A stretch of DNA of 17,753 bases from JBBPYR01 sp038199755. Its GTDB lineage: Bacteria > Chloroflexota > Ktedonobacteria > Ktedonobacterales > Ktedonobacteraceae. Positions 5,936-13,397 of this stretch are shown piece after piece. Numbering within the stretch: position 1 is the stretch's first letter; the number at the start of each line of letters is the position of its first letter. The notes beneath the pieces were generated by a model, which was not told the origin of the DNA, searched no databases, and was given only the letters and a program-made list of their open reading frames with translations. A program made the position numbers and the translations under genes. The stretch is taken from the NCBI GenBank assembly GCA_038199755.1, contig JBBPYR010000103.1, positions 1 through 17,753 of the forward strand, given 5' to 3'.

Positions 5936-8632
5936 ATGAACATCCTCTCCTCCTCTACCTCTTTTTTACAGGCGCGGCAGCGTGGTCGTGCTACTTATAA
6001 GCGAGGCTTCTCGCTTGCTCTCAGTACCTGTTTGTTACTCGGTAGCGTGATGCTGGCATACACAGTGCTCTTGCCGGGCAAGAATGCCTATGCTGCTGGC
6101 CCAACTGAATTTGCAACCCAGCCGACTCCGTGGGGGGTTGCGCTCGACGCGCAAGGGCACATTTTTGTGGCTGAGCCGGGCTGTAATATACCGAATACAC
6201 CGCCGCCTTACACGTGTCTCACTACTTTTGCTGCCACCATTAGTGAATATAATGTGGCTGATGGCAGCAAGGTGGCAACGTATAATGAGCCAAATGGCTA
6301 TTCTAGCCCGTTTTTTCTCGCTGTCGACGGCAGTGGCAATGTGTGGTTTACGGAGTTCAATAGCAATGCTATTGGTGAACTAACACCAACGGGAAGCGGC
6401 ACCTGGGCACAAATATCAGTAACCGCTAATGCCAATCCATTTGATCTTGCCTTTGATAATAATGGCAACCTCTGGTTTAGCGAATTTGCTACGGGAAATA
6501 TTGGCTTTTTGAATCCAACGACGGGTGTAGCTTCACTTGTTGAGACGGCAATACCAGCGGGTGCATCCAGCAATCCCTATGGTATCACGAAGGCATCTGA
6601 CGGTACTATTTGGTTTGCGGAAAACGCCTTGGGCAACAACGGGTTGTCTGGTGTCATCGGAAGTTTTACGCCAACATTGAATGGGACGCTGACCGTAGGT
6701 GCGATTACAGAGCATACGGTAACTGGCGTGCCACATCCGCATTTGATTACGACAGATTCGCAGAGTCATGTGTGGTATAGTAGTGGGTTCGCGGGCGTAA
6801 TTGGTCGCTTCAACACTAGTGATTCTACGAGCACCACGTTTGATGTCTCGCTCAATGCTTGTCCCACCGGGTCACCACAGGGCTGTGGTGTGCATATTTC
6901 GGGTATCGCTGTTGATAGCGTGGGGCGCGTCTGGTTTGATGATTCCCTGAGTGATCGTGTGGGCTATCTGGACCCCACAACATCACAATTTACAACGATC
7001 AAGCTGACGACAGGTTCTCATCCTCATGATGGTTTACTGGTTGGTGCCAGCGATAATGTCTGGTTTACTGAGGAGTTTGCAAACAATCTGGGCGAGATCG
7101 CTGGCGGCGTGCTCCCTGTGACGCCTACGTCAAGCGCAACAGTGACAGCGACGGCAACGCCGCCACCGAGCACAACGCCAGTGAATAGGACATGGTACTT
7201 CGCGGAAGGGCGTGTTGGCAAGGGCTTTCAAGAGTATCTCACGCTGGGCAATCCTGATGCTAGCATTGATTGCGCGGTGAATGTGAAGTACCTCTACACC
7301 TTTGATAACGCATCTGCGCTCAATACGACTACGGTTTCTTTGTCGGTCGCGCACCAGTTTCGTGTGACCCGTTCGGTGAATAACGATCTTCATATTGCCG
7401 CAACGGGGCATACTGCTGCGATAGTCGCGGCGGTAGTCACCGTGAATACTGTGAGCACCCCTAACTGTACCGGTGTGGTGGTCGAGCGTCCCATGTACTT
7501 CCGCACAAATATGAATGGTGGGAGTGATGCGCTGGGGGCGACGAGCCTGAGCCAGACCTATTACTTTGCCGATGTGCAGACACGTTCAGGCACATCTTCT
7601 TCAATTAATTCGTTCTTTACCATTCTTAATCCACCCGCCAATGCCAGCGCGGATGTTACCGCTACGTACTATGCTGGTGGCCATGTCGTTGGTACACAGC
7701 AGGTGCAGGTGCCGAGTGGGGCGCGACGCACAATCTCTTCAAATGCGCTGGCATTGCCAGCGCATGTGTTAGCGGTGGTGACATCGACTCAGCCTGTGGC
7801 GGTAGAACGTCCTGTGTACTATCATAATATTGCGCAGGGGAACGCCGGAGTTGTTTCTAGCGCGGCAACGGTGGTAGGTGCGCAAACAGTGAATAACGAT
7901 TGGCTCTTTGCTGAGGGCTATACAGGTGGCAGATTCCAGGAATATCTGCTGCTTGCCAATCCGACTGGCACAACCCTCGTCGCCACCGTGAAGTTGGAGT
8001 ATACGGGTGGACACTACCAGCGTATCACCTATCTGGTTGGGGCGCAGAGTCAGTTTTCTGTCGATGTGAACCAATTGAATACGCAACCTATAGGAGTGTG
8101 TGATAGCAATCCTTGTCACGTTTCTCCTGAAACATCGCTTGAGGTGACTTCCGCCAATAATCTAGTGGCTGAACGCGAACTGTTCTTTCAATATAGCCAT
8201 ACGGTGAATGGCTCTACGCTGAGCACGGCGGGCGGTACAGATGTTATTGGGCAGCCGGGGCCAGCCAATCATGCCGCGTATTCGTTTGCTGAAGGTTATA
8301 CGAACAGGGGCTATAATGAGTGGCTCACGTTACAAAATCCGACCAACGCCACCGAGAATATCACGTTGACGTTAAGCAATAGCTATGGACGCAGTTACTC
8401 ACAGAATATGAGCATTGCTGCCACGTCACGTACCACCACCGATATTACGCTCTTGGTGGCACAGCATCTCGTTCACTTCGGCGATGATTATCGTGACTTT
8501 GAGGTGACGATGTCGCTTGTCTCAAGTGGTAATGCTGTGTTTGTGGCGGAACGCCCGATGTATTGGAACACGAGCGGCTCCGGCTTCGTGACGCAGGGGG
8601 GGAGCGATATTATCGGCTATGTAGGAAATTAG
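5936..8632 (+). CDS. Secreted seven-bladed Vgb/NHL-like beta-propeller with four C-terminal beta repeats
   Basis: The 898-residue product has a basic N-terminus, a hydrophobic signal segment (about 25-47) and a probable cleavage site near AYAAG (51-55). Seven propeller blades follow (about 56-392), each marked by a strand such as GHIFVAEP (74), GNVWFTEF (134), GNLWFSEF (177), GTIWFAEN (223), SHVWYSSG (277), GRVWFDDS (330) and DNVWFTEE (373). This pattern is typical of virginiamycin B lyase-like and NHL propellers. A Thr/Pro/Ala linker (393-416) leads to four repeats of about 110-120 residues (419-536, 541-649, 655-772, 781-895). Each starts like WYFAEG..GFQEYLTLGNP, carries VVERPMY, and most end GG(S/T)D(A/V/I)(L/I)G. 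No LPXTG motif or C-terminal membrane anchor is visible. It probably acts outside the cell, in adhesion or surface binding, but no enzyme activity is claimed. AAGGGAG precedes the start; a three-codon frame ATG-ATA-TAG (5926-5934) sits in between. Confidence 0.88.
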   Translation: MNILSSSTSFLQARQRGRATYKRGFSLALSTCLLLGSVMLAYTVLLPGKNAYAAGPTEFATQPTPWGVALDAQGHIFVAEPGCNIPNTPPPYTCLTTFAATISEYNVADGSKVATYNEPNGYSSPFFLAVDGSGNVWFTEFNSNAIGELTPTGSGTWAQISVTANANPFDLAFDNNGNLWFSEFATGNIGFLNPTTGVASLVETAIPAGASSNPYGITKASDGTIWFAENALGNNGLSGVIGSFTPTLNGTLTVGAITEHTVTGVPHPHLITTDSQSHVWYSSGFAGVIGRFNTSDSTSTTFDVSLNACPTGSPQGCGVHISGIAVDSVGRVWFDDSLSDRVGYLDPTTSQFTTIKLTTGSHPHDGLLVGASDNVWFTEEFANNLGEIAGGVLPVTPTSSATVTATATPPPSTTPVNRTWYFAEGRVGKGFQEYLTLGNPDASIDCAVNVKYLYTFDNASALNTTTVSLSVAHQFRVTRSVNNDLHIAATGHTAAIVAAVVTVNTVSTPNCTGVVVERPMYFRTNMNGGSDALGATSLSQTYYFADVQTRSGTSSSINSFFTILNPPANASADVTATYYAGGHVVGTQQVQVPSGARRTISSNALALPAHVLAVVTSTQPVAVERPVYYHNIAQGNAGVVSSAATVVGAQTVNNDWLFAEGYTGGRFQEYLLLANPTGTTLVATVKLEYTGGHYQRITYLVGAQSQFSVDVNQLNTQPIGVCDSNPCHVSPETSLEVTSANNLVAERELFFQYSHTVNGSTLSTAGGTDVIGQPGPANHAAYSFAEGYTNRGYNEWLTLQNPTNATENITLTLSNSYGRSYSQNMSIAATSRTTTDITLLVAQHLVHFGDDYRDFEVTMSLVSSGNAVFVAERPMYWNTSGSGFVTQGGSDIIGYVGN

Positions 8633-8641
8633 TGGTATAAT
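8633..8641 (+). promoter_or_regulatory. Extended -10 promoter for the HAD gene
   Basis: TGGTATAAT is an extended -10 element (TGnTATAAT) one base past the stop codon of the upstream gene (8630-8632). The -35 region is poor. A start near 8648 would give a leader of about 77 bases containing the GC-rich hairpin at 8667-8694. The match may also be an AT-rich accident. Confidence 0.55.
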
Positions 8642-8666
8642 TACTACATCTTCATTCCGAGGAACA

Positions 8667-8694
8667 ATGCGACGGGCTTTATTGCCCGTCGCAT
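8667..8694 (+). terminator. Perfect 11-bp hairpin between the secreted protein and HAD genes
   Basis: ATGCGACGGGC (8667-8677) pairs perfectly with GCCCGTCGCAT (8684-8694) around the loop TTTATT. It is not followed by a real U-tract (CGTAGGTTGTAA). It may end the secreted-protein transcript, or act as a leader hairpin in the HAD mRNA if the promoter at 8633-8641 is used. Confidence 0.6.
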
Positions 8695-8724
8695 CGTAGG
8701 TTGTAAAGGATGTAATAGACTATT

Positions 8725-9588
8725 ATGCATAGCTTGCCGCCAGATATTAAAATGATCGCCATCGATATCGATGGCACGTTGTTGACACCACAAAAAACGA
8801 TTGCCCCCATGACGAGAGCGGCTATCCAGCAGGCGCGCCGGGAAGGGATCGTTGTTACGCTTGCTACGGGTCGTCGCTATATAAATAGCGCGACGCTGGC
8901 CGCTGAATTGGGCCTGGAAATTCCCTTGGTTGTTTGTGATGGTGCCTTGATTATGCAGCATCCCCAGGATAAGGTGTTATTGATGCAACCGATGCATGCG
9001 GACGTAGCACAACAAGCGGTTGATAAGATGGTGCCTTATGGTATTCAGCCCGTGGTGCATCATGTGAATGATGGAAAAGAAGAGATATGGACGGGGCCGC
9101 TTGAGCGCGATAGTGAGTGGCTCATGAGCTATTTCGCTACGTTTCCGCAGCACATCCATCGCATGCCCACTGAGACGTTGTGTGTGGGGCATCCCGATCC
9201 CCTACGGGTGGTGGCCTTTTCTTCGGAAGAGATCATTTTTCAGCTGTCAGCAGAAATTGCAACCTTAGATTGTTCGTGGAATACGATTAAGCGGGGCAAT
9301 TATGGTAGTGCGGAACTGGCGATCTATGCGCCGCATTGTAGTAAAGCTAGCGGTGTGGCTGCCCTGGCACGCCAACTGGGGATTCCCTTATCAGAGGTGA
9401 TGGCGATTGGCGACGATAATAATGATATTGAAATGCTGCGAAGCGTCGGCTGGAGCGTCGCCATGGGTAATGCGAATGATGCGGTGAAAGCTGTTGCCGC
9501 TGTCGTAACAACAAGCAACAGCGAGGATGGAGCAGCACGCGCTATTGAGCGGTATGCGCTCCATCGAGGTATGCCAGAGATATCGTAG
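8725..9588 (+). CDS. Cof-type HAD-superfamily (subclass IIB) phosphatase
   Basis: This 287-residue cytoplasmic hydrolase has all HAD motifs. Motif I is IDIDGT with nucleophile D14 and acid/base D16. Motif II is the threonine of TLATGR (45-50). Motif III is K207 in CSKASGV. Motif IV is GDDNND (229-234), whose aspartates bind magnesium. The large cap between motifs II and III (about 80-200) and the C-terminal MGNANDAVKAVA are typical of Cof/YbjI/YidA-like sugar-phosphate or flavin-phosphate phosphatases. Substrates in this group cannot be read from sequence. AAAGGA lies 14 bases before ATG 8725, a rather long spacing; no better start is seen. It converges on the phosphatase gene at 9751, with the palindromic repeat at 9617-9719 in between. 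Confidence 0.93.
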   Translation: MHSLPPDIKMIAIDIDGTLLTPQKTIAPMTRAAIQQARREGIVVTLATGRRYINSATLAAELGLEIPLVVCDGALIMQHPQDKVLLMQPMHADVAQQAVDKMVPYGIQPVVHHVNDGKEEIWTGPLERDSEWLMSYFATFPQHIHRMPTETLCVGHPDPLRVVAFSSEEIIFQLSAEIATLDCSWNTIKRGNYGSAELAIYAPHCSKASGVAALARQLGIPLSEVMAIGDDNNDIEMLRSVGWSVAMGNANDAVKAVAAVVTTSNSEDGAARAIERYALHRGMPEIS

Positions 9589-9616
9589 GATTTGAAGAAT
9601 AATGGGGCGGTTATTC

Positions 9617-9719
9617 GTAGGGACCAGCTTCAGCGCGTCCGAGAGGCGATTTATCGCACGAAATCGGGCGAATCTCGCCTGATAAATCAGGTTGTGGACG
9701 CGCTGAAGCCGGTCCCTAC
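9617..9719. repeat. Intergenic palindromic repeat with 24-bp arms (copy 1 of family)
   Basis: The left arm 9617-9640 begins GTAGGGACCAGCTTCAGCGC. The right arm 9696-9719 is its complement apart from one mismatch. The 55-base loop contains the octamer GGCGAATC (9667-9674) shared with the copies at 11793-11800 and 853-860. Smaller pairings (GGCGA with TCGCC, GATTTATC with GATAAATC) sit inside the loop. It lies between convergent genes and could terminate both. The short frame running through it is the repeat and is not reported as a gene. Confidence 0.85.
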
Positions 9720-9750
9720 AGCATTTTCTGTACTGATCTCTGTTGGGTTC

Positions 9751-10536
9751 CTACACGTGGGTTGCCAGTGCGGCTTCGAATTCTTTTAGGCGGGCTACTT
9801 GGCGATGGTTGGGAGAGGCTTGCCAGCGTTTTTCTTTGACGAGTTCGAGCGCGTCGCGGGCATGCATGCCGTTGTAGACGAGCACGGCACAGGTAAGGAG
9901 CACGCTGCGACCTACGCCATGTTCGCAGTGAATGAGGACGCGCCCACCCTGCTTGATGTGTTCGGCAGCCCATTGCGACCCTTGCATTAACTGGTCTACG
10001 CTCAATGGGTAAGTGTCGGGTGTGGGCAGATAGAGCAAGGCTATGTTTTCCTGTGCTAGTGCCTGTTCGTCATCTTTATATTCTGAACGGGTATCAATGA
10101 CATGCGTGATGCCCGTCAAGCTTAGGGCACGCATATCTTCTGGTCGTATGCGACCACCAACGGCGAGATGGCTGTTAACCCAGCTCATGTTTAGTTTGTC
10201 TGGTAGCGGAAGGTTGAGCTTCTGTGCAAACGCCTCTTGCTTTGAGTTTTCTGGGAAGAGGCGTACTGCGACCCGTGTCCAGCCACGATAGAGCAGACGT
10301 ACGATGCCACCCGTGACCCACTGCAGCGGTGAAAATCTCAGGTGTGGACGGGTAATATGTGGTGTTGCTGGACTTGTAGGCTGTGCTGTGCTTGCTGACT
10401 GTACTACATCTGCGGGTTGTACTGGTTGTGCTGCTGCTGCGTTGGTGTCGGGTTGTGTATCAGGTGTAGGTGCCTCGATATCGTTGGTATGTTGTTGCTC
10501 CTCAATGGGAGCGGTATGTGCCGATTCGGGTGTCAT
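9751..10536 (-). CDS. Dual-specificity-type (Cys-based) protein phosphatase with disordered N-terminal tail
   Basis: The catalytic domain (about 115-261) carries the signature HCEHGVGRS (203-211). C204 is the expected nucleophile, R210 the phosphate-binding arginine, and D174 in LPTPDTYP the likely general acid. The fold resembles small dual-specificity or PTP-like phosphatases, which dephosphorylate proteins or lipid/inositol phosphates. The first 65 residues are rich in Ala, Pro, Thr, Gln and Asp and look disordered. A basic, partly hydrophobic stretch (WVTGGIVRLLYRGWTRVAVR, 73-92) could bind a membrane surface. No signal peptide is present. AAGGA lies 12 bases before ATG 10536. A TATAAT at 10653-10658 and a long leader hairpin lie upstream. 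The substrate is unknown; the membrane and lipid genes upstream suggest, but do not show, an envelope role. Confidence 0.9.
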   Translation of the reverse strand: MTPESAHTAPIEEQQHTNDIEAPTPDTQPDTNAAAAQPVQPADVVQSASTAQPTSPATPHITRPHLRFSPLQWVTGGIVRLLYRGWTRVAVRLFPENSKQEAFAQKLNLPLPDKLNMSWVNSHLAVGGRIRPEDMRALSLTGITHVIDTRSEYKDDEQALAQENIALLYLPTPDTYPLSVDQLMQGSQWAAEHIKQGGRVLIHCEHGVGRSVLLTCAVLVYNGMHARDALELVKEKRWQASPNHRQVARLKEFEAALATHV

Positions 10537-10572
10537 GATTGTAATATGTCCTTATCAGAAATCTCTGCTCAG

Positions 10573-10632
10573 GGCACCCACAAGGGCAAGATATGCCTTG
10601 CTTATTTGACATGTCTTGCCCTTGCGGGTGCC
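10573..10632. terminator. 19-bp GC-rich hairpin between the yqhQ-like and phosphatase genes
   Basis: The arms 10573-10591 (GGCACCCACAAGGGCAAGA) and 10614-10632 form a 19-bp stem with one mismatch and a 22-nt loop. There is no U-tract after it on the minus strand. It may end the DUF1385 transcript, or fold in the leader of the phosphatase mRNA if the TATAAT at 10653-10658 is a promoter. Its sequence is unrelated to the GTAGGGACC palindromes. Confidence 0.65.
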
Positions 10633-10652
10633 GTTGTATGTTTATAGTGTGT

Positions 10653-10658
10653 ATTATA
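10653..10658 (-). promoter_or_regulatory. Candidate -10 element (TATAAT) for the phosphatase gene
   Basis: A perfect TATAAT on the minus strand lies two bases past the stop codon of the DUF1385 gene (10661-10663). No good -35 is present at 16-18 bases. The arrangement of upstream stop, TATAAT and strong hairpin before the next gene is the same as at 8630-8725. Confidence 0.4.
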
Positions 10659-10660
10659 CC

Positions 10661-11704
10661 CTATTTTGACACGACCAAAGGGGGAAGGATAGTTTCACTA
10701 TTGGTAGTCGTGCCGGAAACAGGTTGTTTGTCGCGCTGCATGACGCGCTTGAGGGAGGCGATGGCGCACTCGATCATACTATCGTCGGGTTCGCGTGTGG
10801 TTAGGTTTTGCAGGGCTAGACCGGGGGCGAGTAGCCAGCGTACAACGCGAAAGCGATAGTTCGCGGCACCAAGGCGCATCAGTTCATAGGAGATGCCAGC
10901 GACCACGGGCACTAGCACGATGCGCAAGAGGATTTTGATGGGCAGGGAGGGAGAGCCAATTAGAGCAAACACAAAGATGGAAACAACCATGACGAGCAGC
11001 AAGAAGCCTGTGCCACAGCGTGTATGCACGCGTGAGGCGCGTCGTACATGCATGATATCGAGTGGGTCGCCTTGCTCCATGGCGTTAATGGCTTTGTGTT
11101 CAGCACCGTGATAGCCAAAGAGCCGTTGAATGTCGGGGACACGCCCGATCAATAGTAAGTAGGCGAGCAGCAACGCGAGGCGCAGCAGCCCTTCTATGGT
11201 GAGGTTGAGCCAGCCCTGCCCGATCTGATGGCTGAACAGGTTGGTGATGAGTAGCGGACCCACAAAAAAGATGCCAATAGCGAAACTGAGCGATATGAGT
11301 ATGGTGATAATCAGTTGTGGCCCACCGATGCCCGCTACCTGCTCTTCTGCTGCTGGTGCGCCATCGGTTTCGGTTGCCTCATTTGCGGGGTCAAGTGGGT
11401 TATGTGGCGTTTGTGGGAGAGCATTTTGCTGGCGCATGAGTTCGTCTGGGTCGATGGCTCCCATGAAAATGTTAGATGCTAGTGTCAACAGGCGTGTGCC
11501 AAGCACGAGCATTTCCCAGAGCAGCAGCATACCGCGCAGGAAGGGTAAGCGGAACAGCTTGTTCTGGTAGAGGCGTGGGTTAAGTGCCTCTTCATAGAGA
11601 TACATGTTGCCATCAGGACGGCGACCAGCGACCGCCGCCGACGTGCGACCTCGCATCATGACACCTTCCATGACTGCCTGCCCACCATAGTAGAACTTTG
11701 CCAT
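10661..11704 (-). CDS. YqhQ-like DUF1385 integral membrane protein
   Basis: This 347-residue membrane protein has the family hallmarks: YYGGQAVMEGVMMRG (5-19), FGYHGAEHKAIN (196-207), RVHTRCGTGF (225-234) and TREPDDSMIECAIASL (303-318). Hydrophobic segments are visible near 56-83, 132-157, 172-188, 232-250 and 258-280. An acidic and polar loop (84-128) follows the first segment. The biochemical function of the family is unknown. In many bacteria the gene lies near rpmE and prfA. Here rpmE is close by on the same strand with a glycosyltransferase in between, and prfA and prmC are absent from the window. GAGGAAAG precedes ATG 11704 by about eight bases. It is separated from the upstream glycosyltransferase by a palindromic repeat. 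Confidence 0.93.
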   Translation of the reverse strand: MAKFYYGGQAVMEGVMMRGRTSAAVAGRRPDGNMYLYEEALNPRLYQNKLFRLPFLRGMLLLWEMLVLGTRLLTLASNIFMGAIDPDELMRQQNALPQTPHNPLDPANEATETDGAPAAEEQVAGIGGPQLIITILISLSFAIGIFFVGPLLITNLFSHQIGQGWLNLTIEGLLRLALLLAYLLLIGRVPDIQRLFGYHGAEHKAINAMEQGDPLDIMHVRRASRVHTRCGTGFLLLVMVVSIFVFALIGSPSLPIKILLRIVLVPVVAGISYELMRLGAANYRFRVVRWLLAPGLALQNLTTREPDDSMIECAIASLKRVMQRDKQPVSGTTTNSETILPPLVVSK

Positions 11705-11758
11705 AACTAACGCTTTCCTCTTAAACTCATGTGCTTAAACGGCTAACGAAACCCATCC

Positions 11759-11837
11759 GTAGGGACCAGTTTCAGCGCGTCCTGTACCAGTTGGCGAATC
11801 ACGCCTCAGCAGGGGACGCGCTGAAGCTGGTCCCTAC
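11759..11837. repeat. Intergenic palindromic repeat with 24-bp arms (copy 2 of family)
   Basis: The left arm 11759-11782 starts GTAGGGACCAGTTTCAGCGC. The right arm 11814-11837 is its complement with one mismatch. The 31-base loop contains GTACCAGTTGGCGAATC (11784-11800), shared almost exactly with the loop at 844-860. Its arms differ from those at 9617-9719 at only one or two positions. It lies between two genes of the same direction, the glycosyltransferase and the DUF1385 gene. Confidence 0.87.
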
Positions 11838-11840
11838 GGT

Positions 11841-11870
11841 ATTTTACGTGTTTTTACGTGTATTACGTGC
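11841..11870. repeat. Three tandem 10-bp repeats (TTTTACGTG-like)
   Basis: ATTTTACGTG, TTTTTACGTG and TATTACGTGC follow one another with a period of ten bases. They run from just past the palindromic repeat into the last codons of the glycosyltransferase gene, whose TAA is at 11863-11865. Helically phased copies can be protein binding sites; no function is shown. Confidence 0.45.
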
Positions 11871-13299
11871 GTTTGTTTCGTTGTGGGAAGCGGTTGCCAA
11901 AAAGTGGTCCCACACCGCGAGCTAAGCCTTGCATGCGTAGATGCGAAAGGCGGCGCATGACCGGGCTGTTTAAGATCGGTTGCGGCAAGCGTCTGCGCAG
12001 ACGGCGAATGCGAATGGCTGAGCGTAATCTGCCGGACATCATTTGTTGGCGACGTTCCCAGCGTGTTGTTTGCCAGACATTGGGTGCATCTTGCTCTGGT
12101 AAGTGCTGCAAGATGTGGCTGGCGATATCAAACGAGGCACGTGGGCGGCTGATCTTTTTCGCGTTCTCTACATCGCGTTGCAGCTCACGTGAGCCGGGTT
12201 TGATCAGCTTGCGCAGTGTATCAATCAGTTCGCGTGTGTTATGGGCCATGGTACCAACTTTATTCGTAATCACATACTCGACATTGCCCTCTTCCTGGCC
12301 GGGAACATAGCCGCTGAGGACGATGGGTAGTCCGCAGCTGAGTGCTTCACAGATAGTGCCGGGTCCGGCTTTTGTGACAATGACATCGGCGGCATGCATC
12401 AGTTCGGGCATGTTTTGCACGAAGCCAAAGATTTTCGCGGACACAAATAGGCTCGCACGTGTGCGTTGTAGGTGCGCGTATAGCCGCCGATTGCGTCCTG
12501 TCACCACCATCAGTTGCACGGGCAAGTGAGCTTGCGAGATGGCACGAACCGCAGCTTGTAGACCGCCAGCACCATCGCCACCACCGACGAGTAAGATGAC
12601 GGGCAATTGCGGTTTGAGGCCGAAACGCTGTCGCAGCTCTTCTTTTGTATCTACAGTAAGGCTGAATTTAGGGTCAATCGGCATGCCGAGCATGTGTATA
12701 TTTTGCGCGGACAAACCGCGTTTGACACCGATTTGCAGAGCTTGCTCTGTGGGCACAACATAGCTATCGGCTCCGGGCGCAAACCAGGCGAAATGAATAC
12801 TGATAAGGTCGGTGATGACGGTGACGAAGGGGATGCCAAGATTGAGTTCTTTGAGAGCTTTAATGGTAGGGTGGTTGAGCAATGGATGGATTGAGACAAC
12901 AATGTCTGGTTGTACGGTGGTAATCAGACGCAGCAAGCCGTTATGGATAAGGGGATTTGCCAGTGTGTTCGCTCTGATAACGGTCTCGCCGCGATTCGTG
13001 AGATGAAATACTTCTCCGAAGAGTTTAGGATTATAACGGATGGTTGGCCCATAGAGTTTGACGGCCTCACGGAGGGGGAAACGCGTGTATTCTTCAAATA
13101 CATCAACAATCTCAACACGATAGGTAGGTGGTGGCGAACCCTGGGCATGAGGCTGATCTGGGGTCTGTGCGTGCCACTCTTCCTGTTCTTGCTGAGAGAT
13201 CAACTTGATGGCATTGTGAATGGCGTTGGCGGCACTCCGATGTCCGGCCCCGGTATCCGCAATCAGGAACAGAATGGTGCGTTGCTTGGCATTTACCAC
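11863..13299 (-). CDS. GT28-family glycosyltransferase, MGDG-synthase/UgtP-like, with Arg-rich tail
   Basis: The 478-residue protein resembles monogalactosyl/diglucosyl-diacylglycerol synthases, which add sugars from UDP-sugars to diacylglycerol at the inner membrane face. The N-terminal domain has TGAGHRSAANAI (16-27) and a conserved PDIVVSIHPL (131-140). The donor-binding part includes VGGGDGAGGL (238-247) and VTKAGPGTICEALSCGLPIV (308-327), followed by PGQEEGN (333-339). Residues from about 411 to the end form an extra tail containing 18 arginines in 67 residues, including RIRRLRRRLP; it may bind anionic lipid. A low-complexity insert (about 35-58) lies in the first domain. GTG 13299 is chosen because GGGAG stands eight bases before it. 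The rpmE terminator lies just upstream and I see no convincing separate promoter. The exact sugar and acceptor are unknown. Confidence 0.88.
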   Translation of the reverse strand: MVNAKQRTILFLIADTGAGHRSAANAIHNAIKLISQQEQEEWHAQTPDQPHAQGSPPPTYRVEIVDVFEEYTRFPLREAVKLYGPTIRYNPKLFGEVFHLTNRGETVIRANTLANPLIHNGLLRLITTVQPDIVVSIHPLLNHPTIKALKELNLGIPFVTVITDLISIHFAWFAPGADSYVVPTEQALQIGVKRGLSAQNIHMLGMPIDPKFSLTVDTKEELRQRFGLKPQLPVILLVGGGDGAGGLQAAVRAISQAHLPVQLMVVTGRNRRLYAHLQRTRASLFVSAKIFGFVQNMPELMHAADVIVTKAGPGTICEALSCGLPIVLSGYVPGQEEGNVEYVITNKVGTMAHNTRELIDTLRKLIKPGSRELQRDVENAKKISRPRASFDIASHILQHLPEQDAPNVWQTTRWERRQQMMSGRLRSAIRIRRLRRRLPQPILNSPVMRRLSHLRMQGLARGVGPLFGNRFPQRNKRT

Positions 13300-13334
13300 A
13301 AAATTGACTCCCTGCGTACAATAGTATGAAACTG

Positions 13335-13373
13335 AAAAAGGGATAAAGGATCGCTAGAGTATCCCTTATCCCT
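13335..13373 (-). terminator. Rho-independent terminator of rpmE
   Basis: On the minus strand AGGGATAAGGGAT pairs with ATCCTTTATCCCT (arms 13361-13373 and 13339-13351, one mismatch) around a 9-nt loop and is followed by TTTTTC. It sits 24 bases past the rpmE stop and about 40 bases before the glycosyltransferase start. Confidence 0.85.
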
Positions 13374-13397
13374 CTACTCTTTTCTTTGCCTGCCTGC

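Noticed and set aside
5936..7120. Calling the propeller protein a virginiamycin B lyase
   Set aside because: The blade pattern fits the Vgb-like superfamily, but I cannot confirm the catalytic residues, and such propellers are common in proteins without lyase activity.
9592..9789. A 65-codon plus-strand frame after the HAD gene
   Set aside because: It consists mostly of the palindromic repeat and runs into the end of the phosphatase gene.
9617..11837. A CRISPR array or group II intron from the recurring GTAGGGACC sequences
   Set aside because: The copies are paired inverted arms separated by kilobases. There are no regularly spaced direct repeats, spacers or reverse transcriptase.
11731..11925. 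A 64-codon plus-strand frame
   Set aside because: It translates the palindromic repeat and its flank; its similarity to the frame at 9592 comes from the repeat itself.
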